64,000 nucleotides of DNA from Lampris incognitus (lineage: Eukaryota > Chordata > Actinopteri > Lampriformes > Lampridae), in the NCBI RefSeq assembly GCF_029633865.1, contig NC_079214.1:16790753-16854752 (forward strand). The letters are read 5' to 3'. The position numbers and the translations under genes are program-made. Below are positions 22,101 through 36,600 of this stretch, one piece after another. Within the stretch, counting starts at the first letter, position 1. Each line of letters opens with the position of its first letter. The notes under the pieces were generated by a model. It searched no databases, was not told the origin of the DNA, and worked only from the letters and a program-made list of their open reading frames with translations.

Positions 22101-25100
22101 TACAGTTTTATCTTTCTCTCATATTACCGAGCTTCCTGGTTTTGTACTATGGGTGGGAGTTGTTGGTGGTCTCCCACGAGTACAAATTTCTTGGCAAAGA
22201 ATAGAGGTCCCAGGCAGACAGGCTGACTGATCTGTGAGGCCTCATCCACGATGCAGAAATCGAATTGGCGTCGGGTGAAAATAGGGTGTCTTATGCCCAT
22301 ACAGGTGGTGCCCACTATCAGCTAGAAGGAAAGGTTAATTTATTTTTTTGATTCACAATATTAAGGACATTTCAAGTCAAACTATCTCAGAGCACTGACA
22401 GACTGAATTCTTCTGGTTTCGCTTGTCACTTAAACATACTTTGTTCAAGCAAACATTCAAAAACAAGTTAAATTCTCATGGAAGTTATTAAAGCAGGTAA
22501 AATTACTTGCCAGTGAAACTAAACCATATTGAATTATGCTTGAGAAGTCCTGATACAAGGCAAAAATCAATTGCTAAGGATATAATGTTATGCTCAGTAA
22601 ATCCACAACTTCACCTCTTTGTTATACAGCTGTTCCAGTTCTGACAGAGTGGAAACTCCATTCCTCCTCCCACTCTCCTCCGTGTACGGCAAGATGTCTG
22701 GATGGACCTAGCGAGGAGGGCAGGCAGAGAAAGGGAAGAGAGGAAAATTATGAAAAGGGTTGTTTTGATCTGATAATAACTACTCAATACTTGAAAAACA
22801 AACAAAATGAAACATATTAGTAGTAGTAGATTACCCAGTCCTCCAATTGTTACTATTTTAATCATATCTGAGTTTAACGTCCTCTACAGACAGAGTGACC
22901 GATTCACATATCAGCAAGAACGTACCTTTTGTCCCCGCCCCAGACGTAGGAAACCAACCCGGAAGCGCTTGAGCTTCAGCAGGATGTTGTCCACAGCAGA
23001 GTGGGTGTAGCTGGTCAACAAGACACTATAACCACATGCATAGAGGATGCGGACCTGAGAGTGAGGAATGGAAAGATAGAGGGGGTAAAGATGGAAGGGG
23101 GAGGGGGGGGGGCAGACAAAAACCGAGACAGGCAAATAAGTTGAGAAAAAGAGTGAGAACAGAAACAACATAGGGTTAGGGCTCTGATTTTCTGATCATT
23201 GTAATTTTGGGTGGAAATTAGGTTTACCAGAGTGCAAATTGTAGTGGTTTTTCCTGTCCCGGGCATGCCAACAATCAGTGTATAGTCCTTAGACAATAAC
23301 ACTTTCTTCATGGCCTGTTTCTGGGGCTTGTTCAGACCTGCACACGCACACGCACACACACATGAATATTTGTAAATTTTGTTTTCATCAAAAAAAAATT
23401 TTTTTTAAATCACCAGGGAGAAGAAAGAACCAAAACCCTCGAGCAGGTAACACAAAGGGAAGGTAATAGGATCAAAAGAGCAAGGGCAGTGTGGTGGACA
23501 AATAAGAGCAGAACATAGAAGAAAAGAAGAGAATGAGAATGAACAGCAAAGCAGAGGAGGGAAAAGGGCCTGGCGATGTATTCGCCATTTCCCAATGTAA
23601 ATCCATCACCAGCCTATTTAAAATCACGTTGTGTGTTAGGAGAGCCCTAGCTTTAGCGTTAGCCTTGGCCATGCCGTAGTGTCACGTTGTTGTTGTTATA
23701 AAGAGACCGGGATTACTTACTAGATGCCGAATGACTGACAGAATTTATATCCAACAGACAGAAGTTCTTGTACGTTTTAAGTTCAAATTATTCAATTTTC
23801 AAGGTTTTGCTACTCGGAGCTGTTGACAGTATGTCTGCTCCCTCCGCCATCTTGCCAAGTCCCCTGTATGCACATATCTACCCATTGAGCATTTCTACCC
23901 ACTATTGAAGTTGTGTTGGACCTCGGCCCTGCATTTAAGGCTGCACAACGCAGATGGAGCATTTCTTTCCTCCTCCTTCTTCTTCCTCCTCCAATGGTTT
24001 TAAATTTCATTTTATCAGGTTGGCAATCATTGTGATGGCCTGGCAGCCTGTCCAGGATGTCTCCCCACCTGCCACCCAATGACTGCTGGGATAGGCTCCA
24101 GCATCCTCGTGACCCTGAGAGCAGGATAAGCGGTTTGGATAATGGATTGATGGCTATTCAAAATCCTTTCATTTGGTTACTGAATGTTTGAGGTCACAGA
24201 AATTTAAAGGTGTTCAACAAGTTGCAGTGGAACATGCAGCTTGGGCCTCATTCAGGATATGTAGCCTAGGTCGGACAACACAAGTGAGTCCCTGTGTACC
24301 AATCAAGGCACAATCATCTCCACACAGTTGTTAGTGTAATGTGGATCATTTGACTAGCAGGTTAGTTCTGTTATTCCCAACTGTTTCTTCATTTGGGGGT
24401 TGCAAGCTTGAGCTTTAGGAGGACGTTGCATGCAACGGCATTGTTCATTGGAATCTCTGAAATAGCAAACGCATTTTGTGCTGTCCGTTGTGCTTCATAT
24501 ATGCACACCTATGTTCATGTAATTCTGAGGATACTTTTTGGTGACATGCCATTAAGTCTTGAGTGCAGTAAAGAAAAAAGAACGATTTTCATGGTTCATA
24601 GGACCAGGGCTCGAAATTAACGATGTCCCGATGTCCCGGGGACCATAAAAAATCCTACTGGGACACAAATATATTTTGTCTGGGACAATTCCGGGACAGT
24701 GAAAAAAAATGTCAAAGTAAACTTCGAAATAGGTGTTATTTGCAAAGTCATTAATTATGAGTATCTAGACGTTACTTTGTCGTTTGAATAATTTAATAAA
24801 AACGTGTGAACGGCAAAACTACAGAAGACTTACGTTCTTGTGGCACCTCACGATAGGGCAGTCAATCACCTGTTCGTGCAAATCATGGAATGCATTCTAC
24901 GTCATCCACTCTGCCAGTGGCTGCTGCTTGACTCGCGCCAATGCAACATTCATAGAGCCAGAGCGATAGACCATCATCAACGACAGTTAAAAGAAGAAGT
25001 CCGCGGTGGTGTAGCGGTCTAAGCATCGGCTTTGTGTCGATGCAGTTGCCCACTGGGGACCGGGGTTCGCGCCTCGGTCTCGTCAGATCCGACTATGGCC

Positions 25101-27603
25101 GGACTCGATGAAGCAGCGATAATTGGCAATGCTGTCTTCGGGAGGGAGGCGGAGTCAGCTTGTGTTTGCCACATGACTGCGTCTCTGTGTGTTGGAAAAA
25201 GCAGTGGTTCGGCCTGGAGTCGCCTCGTCATGAAGGTGGTGAGGCGACTCCTTCGAGACTGCCGGCCGGAGAGATGCAGTTGGCGAACGCATACAGTACG
25301 AGGGTGGGTGTTTGAATTAAAATAGGGATCGATTGGCCACTAAATTGGGAGAAAAAGGGGAAAATCAGAAATAATTTTTTTTTTAAAAAAGAAGAAAGAA
25401 ATGCTGAGGTGGTTGAATAAACAGCCCCCTGATGCAAGCCCCAATACTGCCGACTCCCGAAACTAATATTCATATGTTTAATAAAAGAATAAGTATTTTA
25501 AACTTATGTGGTGGACCAGAGTCCATGATGTGATGATTAAGTGACAAAAAAGGATCAAATTATATGTATCCTGCATAATTGAGGGGGCGACGACAAGAAT
25601 TAAAATTTGGGACACTGTTGGTTATATCCGGGACAATACAAAGTAGAATTCGGGACAGTTGTGGGACACCGAGGAAAAAAGTTAATTTCGAGCCCTGCAT
25701 AGGACCATCATTCAGCAGTGTGCACAGGAAAGCAATGAAGAGACCATGGATGTCAGAGAATAAGCTAAAGGCAGATTTTAAAAGCAGAATAAATATTTGT
25801 TAGGCCAATAAAATAAATAAATAAATAAATAAAATTTTAGGAAATCATACACATAATAACCTTTTCCCACAATGAAAAAATAGACAACAAATAAATCCAA
25901 AGAAATTGTTGGACCCTCTACCACATTTGAATAATCTCAAATCAGAGAAATTAACCAGTTTTTTTTTTTCCAGTGCTCACCCGCCCTTTCCTCAAAATAC
26001 ATCTGCAATCTCCAACTGAAGGGGTAGTAGTAGCCGATGGGAAATGTTTGACACATCACCCATCCCTACTGGCCACACTATCGTCACCACTTTTGGTAGA
26101 AGAGAGCTAAATATAGCAGAGTAGTTTAAGGAACACAATACGTTTCTGAGACGTCAGAATTCATTCGATTAACTGAATATATCAGCCTCCTCCTCGGCCT
26201 CTCATCGTGTCTGAGTAGAAGAACAGAAGCTCTAACCTTTGAGTATGTTAGCAACAGTATCCTTGGCATCTCTGGGCAGGACAGAACTGAGGTTGGAAAT
26301 GAATTCTGGGGGACGGAGGTCAACAACCAGCTCCCTTAAACGATCACTTGATAAAAAAGAGACATATGGGTACAGAGAAAGAGTTGGAGCTGGAGGCAAA
26401 CAATTAAACAATGACAGATCAGTTGTTACTTTTCATACAATTTAAATATATTATTGGGGTCACAAGGCCAGGGTTTCTCCAAGGCAGTATAACATATGCA
26501 TCTGACCAGATGCATCCTCACTATTTTACAAAATGATCGCATCTTTGTACCTTTAACTTGCAGAATAAGGCTGCTTAAGAGCTTAATGTCAGTAATAAGA
26601 AAAATCATGGTTTTCACTCACCTCTTCTTTACACAAACAAGAAAATGTATACAAGGAGATGCTTAAGATGGTGACAGTTTGCATTATACAATGCCTCCTA
26701 CTGTCTCAAACAATAATGTATTGCCTCTAGAACGAGCTACGCTGTGTGTGTGAGATGGATATATAATAACAGAACAAAAAATATACAAAAATCCAAAGAG
26801 TGAACAAGCCAGATTGGTGACTGCCATACATGTTTTGTACTTTAAAATGAATACTGATGTACTTGGACACACTCAAGTCAGAGACATCAACCCTGGTGCT
26901 TAGTGACATTTTAGCTCAATCTACATGATCCATATGCAAAGCAGTGAATTTCAGCCAAGTACTGCTTCTGTGGTTAAAACTGTGTTATTACAACCATGGA
27001 TTGCCATAGGCTTGACTATGTGATATGATACAAGTCACAACCCCCCAGCTACGCCCTTCCTCCTTCTACTATACATAAAAAAAAAAAATTTCAAGTTCTC
27101 CCGTTGAAGAGAGCAGTGTTTGAGCGAGAGACGTCTTGAAAGAGAGAGAGAGCAGATACTTATCCAAAGAGAGAGACCAAAGTTGCATATTTTTGTATTT
27201 TTCAGTAGTTCCAATTTGATATTGGGTTTTTTTTTAAACATAATTTTTGTTTGAGTACACAGTTTCTTTTATGAGTGAAACCAGACAGCATTAAGAAAGG
27301 AGGTGGAGTTGCCATTTTGTTTAATGATTTGCTCCAATGCAAGAAGATATCTAATGGAAATTTTGCTCCTTTTGAATATGTGGCTCTTCAGTTGAATTCC
27401 TCTCCTCAAGTTATATTTTTAATATCTATAGGCCACCTAAATACAATGCAAACTTTTTTGATGACTTAACTGAGCCGCTGTCTACAATCTGTATTGAATT
27501 TGACAGTGTACACGGGGAGATAAATAAATTTATTGACAGCTGATGACTGCTTATGGCATGAAACAGGCTTGTACTGTCTCATAAGGAATTTACTTGACTC
27601 ACT

Positions 27604-27665
<62 letters not shown>

Positions 27666-30600
27666 GGCTGCTGGTCAGTCCTCAGCTCTATTGCTGCTAG
27701 ATCTGTCAGCTGCCTTCTACACAGTTAACCACCAAATCCTCCTCTCCACTACTTGAGCTTGGTATCTCAGGAACTGCCCTCCGTTGGTTCATGTCCTACC
27801 CCTCAGGGAGATACTATTTTTGAGAATCTTGGAGGGGAGATGTGTCCAAACAGCACGGCTTATCCACAGGGGTTCCTCAAGGGTCCCCTTCTCTTCTCCA
27901 TATACACCACCTCATTTGGTGCCGTCATCTGCTCCCATGGTTTCTCATACCATTGCTATGCTGACGATACCCAGCTCTTCCTGCCATTACCACCGGAAGA
28001 CTACAGAGTCTCGGCTCAGATCTCAATATATCGGCATGGATGAAAGAACGCCAACTTCAACTTAACCTCTCTGAGACCAAGCTCCTTGTCATCCAAGCCA
28101 GTCCAGTCTTTACAACAACAAATCAGTATCCAGTTTGAATCAACCCAACTCATGCCCAAAAAGTCTGCACGAAACTTGGGTGTCATGATTGATGACCAAC
28201 TAACCTTTAAGGTTCACATGGCCTCACTTGCTCAGTCGTGTCAATTTGCCCTTTACAACATCAGGAAGATCAGACCCTACCTGTCTGAGCATGCAGCACA
28301 ACTCCTAGTACAGGATCTCGTAATATCACACATTGACTACACAACTCCTTACTGGCAAGCCTCCCCGTATGTATGTTCAAACCTCTGCAGTTAATCCAGA
28401 AGGCAGCGGCACATCTGGTCTTCAACCGGCCCAAAAGAGCACATGTCACCCCACTGTTCATATCCCTTCACCAGCTCTTAGTCACTGTTCACATCAAATC
28501 TAATACATTGACACTCACTTACAAAATTGCAACTAAAACAGCTCCTGCCTACCTGAACTCCCTAATTCAGGTCTACACTCTCTCCCGCTCACTACGCTCC
28601 GTCAATGAAAGGCACCTGGTACTACCATAACAGGGTCCTAAGTCGCTAGCTAGACTTTTTTTCTGTAGTTCTGTGATGGTGGAACGAGTTACCAAACTCC
28701 ATTCAATTGGCAGAGTACCTCTCAATCTTCAAGAAAAGACTGAAGACCCAGCTCTTTGACAAACACCTCTGCACTTGATTGACTAAAGAAAAAAAAAAAC
28801 CCTGCTTCTCTGCACTCTATGCGTTGCCTCTTTGCACTACCTATTGGCACCCAGTATGTCCTATCAGACTTGAACGTAGCTTTATGGCACTTACTCATGT
28901 TGTTCTCTCCTGCTTAGATCCTTACTTATGTTGTATCAGCTCTCAGATGCGCATCGCTTTGGATAAAAGCGTCTGCTAAATGAAATTGTAATTATAATTT
29001 ATATATAGTTAATTTATTGAATTATCACTCTCCCCTCCTTCCATGGTTGCTGTTGACTCAAGAGTTGTCCAGAGTAGACTGAGTTATTCCCAAAAGTAAA
29101 AAAACAAAAAACTGCAGGGCATGGTTTGATACCTGTAGCCCATCCCATCATTTTCCCCCAGATTCTGGCATTTTTTTAATCTCAGATGGGGTCATGGTCT
29201 ATGTAAACTGGGGTGTTTTGTTGACCTTTAACAACTTCAATGTGCATTGGATCAAGGTACAACACTTCCCTTGTCATTAAGAAATGTCGCTGAGACGAAT
29301 TACACATTTACTGTAATTTGCCACTAAACCAATCCTTACATACCTGTTTTTGTTATGAAATTATCAGTTTATTATTATATGCTACCATACATACCCGTTG
29401 TGACAGCTTTCCATTAGCTTGGAGAGGTTTGTGAGGTGAGTACTGAAACCGACCACCCCCTCATCATGGTCCAGCCGAAACAATACACTACTGAACTTAG
29501 TCAGGTCCCTACAAAAAAAAAAAAAAGCGCAGAATGGAAATTTCAGATGCTATATTCACCAAGCACACTTCAGATTACAACACAGTTACAGAAATATTAC
29601 ATGAGACACAAGCAGTTATGATAAAATGATAAAGACAAAAATCCAGCTTGAAACAAAATTGTTTTATGACAACAACTAATTTCTTTGTTAGTCATCTTAG
29701 TTTGAACTGAAAGATTTTGACATGGCAAACCAGGAAGTGCTCTCTTTGCATTCTAAGTGACTGGTACTTTGTTTGATACCATGTGGTATCTTAAAACGTG
29801 GTCTCTTCAGTAATTCCAGTTAACTAATACATTAAACGACCTGATGTTTAGTTCTGTTGTACTTAGCCAAAATCTGGTATTTGCATGTATAGTATTTTCA
29901 GATTTGCTACATTGTGTTTTCCATTCTCATTTTGGCTTTTTTGAGACATTATGTTAAACAAGACATGACTTTTACTTAGAACAACCAAGATGGTCATTAT
30001 GACCGTTTTGGATTTTCAAAGTTTAATGACTTTGTGAAGAAAAAAAAAGATACAGACCTGCCGCTCCCTGAATTCTCCCTAAATTGCATATATTTGCATT
30101 TAAAATGAGTTTTAGATCAATTACACAAAAAAGTTTAGATAAGAGCTACCTAAAACGACCATGAGCAATCAAAATGACCATCTTGTAATTTGTGTGCGAT
30201 TATGTGCGTCATGTCACCACTTATGATGCGTTTTCATCGCATCATTTCTTTCGCAAAATTCATTGCTCTGTCCTAGAAAAAAAAACTAGCATTCTCCAGT
30301 GCAGAGAAATAGTCTAAATTTGATTTTTGATTATGTCTGGTTACAGACGCCGTTTCAGACACACCATGACTACCACCGAGGCATTGCAGTGTTTACAGCC
30401 GTTGGACAGCCGTCATTTTAAATGGTTTGAAAAATAATATTAAAGGTTGTTAAAATGTTTAATTTTGGTTTTTCAGTTTCTTAACAGACATACTAACATA
30501 ATGCACTAATATCCCAATTTGGTATTTATCTTGACAGAATATAGAGTTCAAAAACCGTGGCGGTCAAAATGACCGTCCACAGTCATTCTAGTAGTTTTTA

Positions 30601-33600
30601 AGTTCCGGTCGTTGTTTGGGACTGTTTCAATATTTATTTTCAGTTTTTTTACTTTTCACGTTTTATAGGCCTTGTTACGTTTGTTAGATTAGCAATATGT
30701 GTTTTCCGTTTTGTTTTTCAGGTAATACTTTCACTTTTTCAATTTTGCTATTCAAGTTTGACCATGTCTCTCTGAAGTTTAAATTGTTTAAAAATAGTAT
30801 TATAGTTGTTAAAATGTTAATTATGGTGTCAGTCATTTCCTAACAGACATACTAATATATGCAATGCATTAATAGCTCAATTGGGTATTTATCTTGACAG
30901 AATATAGTTTAAAAACCGGTGCTCATTTTGACGAGTGAAATCCCTGCCGTTTAAGTATTGAAATGAAACAGGCAAAATAATTGTAATGTCGAACAATTTT
31001 CAAATAAAATATAATACACATGGATGCGTTTCCATGTTCTAAACTTTAAACCAAGTATGTCAACTTGTATGTGGTGACAATGCAAAAAGACAGCCATTAG
31101 AATTGGAATGGGGCATTTTTAATACTAGAAACAGTCAGACTGAAAAATCATCCGGTGAGCAAACAGATTTATACACCTTGCCATTAAAACAGGTAACTGT
31201 CGGTCTGTGTGTGTGTGTGAATCTTCACCTGTCCAGCGTGCAAGTGACCGATGACCCGCTGACCCGGCACAGGTAGCCCGTGGCCAAACCAACTAGACGG
31301 CCTTCCTGGTCACTCATGACGATTCGGTCCCCATCAGCTAAACCGCTAACACCATGCTGTAAGGCAACGCCTCTTCGCTCAAAGTGATGTAGGAAAATAC
31401 CCTCAGGCTGGGCAATCACCTTGCCCGTGAGCTGTAGATTTCCCAGACAGCCCCCACTCTTCTCCCTGGCAAAAAAAGTTATAGTCTGTAAATTAAACTG
31501 AAAGTTAAGAAAGCCAAGGAACGTTCATTTGATTATCTCCAACTCATCGTTAACTATCTGAGGGATTTACATTCAATTTACATTCTTCAAAACAAGTAAA
31601 TGACAATGTGCGGCAGCCCCTATCCTTTGACCCTCGACTCGGATGGGTCAGGTTTCTTTATAAAAAAAAACGTTTTTTTGTAACAGTGTGATTTATTATG
31701 GACACTGAGAGGCTAGTGTCTGACAATACTGTCACAATGCCAAAGTGTTGAACTTCGACATAAGGCTAGTAAAAATTTTGATATTTGATACCATTTTCAA
31801 TACCACTGTGAGAAAATTAAAAGCACAAAATTCCACAAGATGGAAAAAAAAACCCATTGACTGAGTAATTTCTATCACCTAAAACCAAAAAAGTATGTCT
31901 ACTGAATTATAAAGCCGTTTCCTTTCTATATAAAAACTTCATCCATTTAAAAATAGAGAAATAGCAATGGTGAGTATGAAAAAAGTATGGTACATTGTAT
32001 TTGGGAGAGCGAGAGAGATGCGTCTCTTTCCCCTCCCTGCCCATTTCCATTTGGGTGCTTTTCTAAGTCATTTTGACAAACCAGCTTTGGTTCCCTTGTA
32101 TGTAAACTGCAGAATAATGCGGCTGATAACACTCTGAACAGCAAGTCTAATCTCACTCAGGGAAGCGAAAACTTTTGCAAGCAAGTCATTTGAATGGCAA
32201 CCAGGCTACAGACGGCTACAGGAAGCAGCAAAACCACCTGCTACTATCTACCGTCTATGGGTGTGTTGTCATGACTCAGGAAGAACTCAACCGGCCATTT
32301 ATTTCTCCATTCTCAGCTGAGATGGACGGCGTAGCGGTGCTACACGTGTCTTTCGATTTAATTAAAGGCATTAATTGTTAAGGATTCTGTTGTTCTACAG
32401 TATTGTTCTTTGTGTTGTTATTTGTTAATAAAAAAATTTTTCCAAAAGTTTTGGTGTATTTGATGCATGTTTGTAATCCCGAGGGATTTAGTTGAAAGAG
32501 GTCCTATCTATGCACTTCTTGTGACATTAAAAGCTTGCGACATTTTTTTATTATCATGGATATATAGACCTGCATAAATGCTCATAACAGGCTCCGAATC
32601 CAAGAGAACACCCGACAAAGCGCTGTGAAACAGAAACGCAGAAACAGCATACTAGCTCCGATAAATTTAAGATTTGAGACTGATAAGATTTATATTTATT
32701 TATAACTTATTTATTGACATTTCTTAGTACTCATGAAGTTTGTCCTCTGCATTTGACCCTTCCTATACACTAGGTGCATTGGGCAGCCACAGTGCAGTGT
32801 GCGGGGACCAACTCCAGTTCCAGATTCCATCAGCTATTGGCCTAAGTCTATAACGTTTCACAACCTGAACCTAACAAGAGTCAAACAGAGATACAAAACA
32901 CCCATGTTTCTGTTATGAGATACCCGTAACAGTAGGCTTAACAGTGTTAACAGTGTAACGCCAAAATTCTTCTGACAAAGAAATCACAAATCACTCAGCA
33001 ACTTTGCCACTTTCAGTGTGACATCAGTCAGGCTGGTATAGAATGTGTGGCATACTGCAGATTGACATCATAAACATTCCGAATCGATACATAGAGAGAA
33101 AAAAAAAAGATATTTTTGTCAACCCTAGTGTCTTGAGCAAAGATGAAAAGCCAAAAACTAAGTTTGAGGGAAACTGGTATCCCTGTAAGCAAGTCCTTCC
33201 CTTTTACCTCTCTTCACTAGTCTGCAGCCAGACATGCCTGCGGCCACTTTTGGTCTCCATGGTAACCGCCTCAAGACAGCAGAGCAATAGCCAATGGGAG
33301 AAGTAGTTTAAGTGTGTTGCAGTCAGGTGACTGGTCTCCTCTTGAAGGAAGTCACGCACAGCATCATGGGAGATGTCTCGAGAACCATTCTCCACCACTC
33401 TGAGGGAGGGAGGGAGAGATCGACAAATGTAGAGACAGAAGGAAGCGAGAAAACACATGATCAGACAGAGGGAGACGTGAGGACTATTGGTGAACATGAA
33501 TAGAACAGAGAATTAAGCGTTTTGGCTTCCAACCAGTCCCTATACAGATTCTGGTTACTGTAAAAAATTTATATAACCCAATCAATTGCATCTATAGGAT

Positions 33601-36600
33601 GGCAACTACTGGTGGATTCTGAGAGGAAGGTAAAACTTTGTAATTTTCCTCTATCATTGCAGTTTTACCGATTATGTGTCTGCTCATTTTACAGGAGTTT
33701 TTCAAGTTCTAGAAAAGTAGACAGTGTTTAGGAGAGTTTCAGCAGATCAGTTGGTCTGTAGTTAGTACCTCCCATATAAGGCACAATTTCTTCTCTGTGG
33801 ACAGTACTGGCAAGTTTGTCTGTTGGTCAGGATGTCAGGAAGACTGGACAGACGGCTCTCCCCTGCCACTTTCTCCACTCTGTTGCCGAGATGATGGGCC
33901 AGGGTATTCCTAATCTTCAATAACTCTAAGGCAAATACAGAGAGATATACTGGGTAGAGAGAGAGCCATCAATTACCTGAATGTAGGGAAGAAATTGCTA
34001 ATTTTTGGTTCCAAAACATCGTTTTGTATAATTACCTGGAGTCATGATTTATTGAGCTCTAGCTGAGGTAACAAAAGTTTAATTTATCGGTACTGTCTTT
34101 CAATCAAGGCAAGAGAGAAGTATGGCACCCAGAGCACAATGTACTACCCAGTTAAAATCAACCAATTCTGGCAAATATTTAAAGAAAACCATTTTCTTAA
34201 TGGTAAGCAAAACACTCAAGAGTGTGTACATGCATGTCTGTCTTTCGCTATCCTTGCAGGTAAAAACTACAGGGACCAGCCTGTGTCTTGGTGTACGTAT
34301 AATGTATACCTCTGCGGTCCATGTGGTCAGCCACTACTGGGTAAAGGTTGCCCGTCTTTAGGTAAAGCAGAAAGCCAGCTTCAGCATCCACATGCCTCGC
34401 CACGCTCATCAGTGTGTATAGTATTACCTATATTGCACAAGCGCGCACACCCACACACCCACACAGAAACAAACAAACAAAAATATGGAAACCTCAGACA
34501 ACCGCCAACTCCTTCCTAATCCAAAAACTCCACAACATGGAGGATCAGGCATTCTGTAAAACTGCAAATCTTCTCTGGGGGAAATTTTCTACCGGATTCT
34601 TCAGGCACCACAGACCCTGGCCTCTTTTACAGTGGGGTTTAAAACACTGTCTTGTACAAGAAGGCCTCTCCTTCCTTCTTGCACAGCCAACTCCACTCGA
34701 AATGCCTATTGGGGTAATCTGGTCTGGGGTGTTTTACTTTTTATCTACTTTAAGTGTGCTGCACTTGGAGACTTGGATGGAAAATGTGTTACTAATGAAA
34801 TGTAGTACCATCAATGTATTAATATAGCATTATTAAAGAGGTCATATGCCTTTTGGGTTTTTCCCTTTCCTTTAGTGTGTTACATAGCTGGGAGGTGCAT
34901 GTACAACGTCTGCAGTTACAAAGCCCAAAGTCTACGCCAAAGGGGAGTTCTCTCCGACAGAAAACACTGCCTGAAACGCCCTGTTTGTAGTCAATCGTTT
35001 TCTTCCATTACTTCTCTACATCACTATGGAACACATTTTCATAATGCCATAATGGTAGTTTGGCCCGCCCTCAAACAAAGTTCAGTAGAGAGGACGGGTC
35101 ACAGATTTTGGTGCAACACCAGGAAGACTTTGGTTAGCACGTATGGCAATGTCAAGAAGATGTCGTTTTCTTCGGTGCGAAGGCAAATTGTATGGACTCC
35201 CAAAAGAAAACCAAATGGGGTAAAATCAGTGGGGTAAAATTCCTTTTTACCACTATTCCTCAGCCGTACAACCCCAACCTTTTATGTCCCCTTCATTTTA
35301 CCAAGGACTGTGTTCTGAACCAGGCACAGTTCAATGCTCGATTTTCGATTTGTTCACCTTTCCTAAAGAAGAAAGCACCAGACAACATTGGATACAGTTC
35401 CTTTTTTTTTTTGGGCCAACAACATCCATATGCCAATGTCTTTGTTCACGCCAGGTTTTCAGCTAGGCTAATGTTAAAAGATGGGGCCGTTCCATCTGTA
35501 AAGGGCCGTGTTGAGAGTCAGAAGCGGAAGCTGTAAGCAACATTATATCACTTGAAATGTTTGTCGGACCAAATGGCTTGTGAATACGATTTCAGTGCAG
35601 ACAATGGGCATATAGAATGAAGCTAAAGTTATTTAGGGAGCTAACAGCGATTTGCTCAAAACAATACAGCTGTGCAACAAGCAGTCAAATTACATGCCTT
35701 TATTTCAACCATATCCACGCAAAATCAGAGTGTCATTTTCACACCACCGAGCATAAATGTCACCATCCCACAAACACTTTTCAAGTAATAAGGAATCAAC
35801 TATAATTTCTATAATACCAAAAGCAGTTATGCTTAATTAAAGATATTCCCAGACAAAAGCCTGTCTACGGTCTTCTTGGTAAATGTATGTACACATTCTC
35901 GCAAAACAGTCTACTTGATTAGTATTATAGGCATTTAATATACTCCAGCATACAAATAACCAGCGATGCAGGGAGACGCTATACAGTCGTTTGGCGACTG
36001 CAGAATAGCATTTTACTAGCTATGTAACCTTATTTCCTGACAGCAGACGTTTTCCAATTCAGTTGGCATTTTATCGCATTTCCCATATGTAATCCGATTA
36101 ATAGGGACATATATATAAAAACACCTTTATATACGGCTTGTGATTGAAAGATCTGAATCTTTGTTGCTGCGGATGTTTATGCTGTCTGCTCTCATATTTC
36201 GGATCGTATTCGGACTCAAATTTGTACGGAAGGATTTAGCCATTTCCAATCAAGAGTGAGAAACTATGTTACTTAGTAGGGTTATAGTTTGCTTACAGAA
36301 CCTCCTACACTGGTGTCGCATCGAATTCTGTTTCCCCATCGAGCTCCGTTTCCCCCTGAGGCTGAGGCAGTGCTAAAAGCACTGAGCAATGACTGCTTCC
36401 CCTTGGGAGGCTTCCGGAAGTTGGCCAGTCAGAAGAAAGCAGTGGGCTTTTAGGGCAGCAGGTCCTAAATAGACAGCTAAAACGGCTTGTTTCATACAGA
36501 GGATGAACTGAGGGGCTGCATAAAGGGCCAGTTTAAGATAAATAAAGATTTTTTTGAACTGTGACTCATTTAAAGCTCCAGATAAAAATATAGAGCTGGA

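Noticed and set aside
35192-35536. 114-residue ORF as a host exon
   Set aside because: No family resemblance. It lies between dna2 exons 9 and 10 on the opposite strand and lacks convincing splice sites or a second exon.
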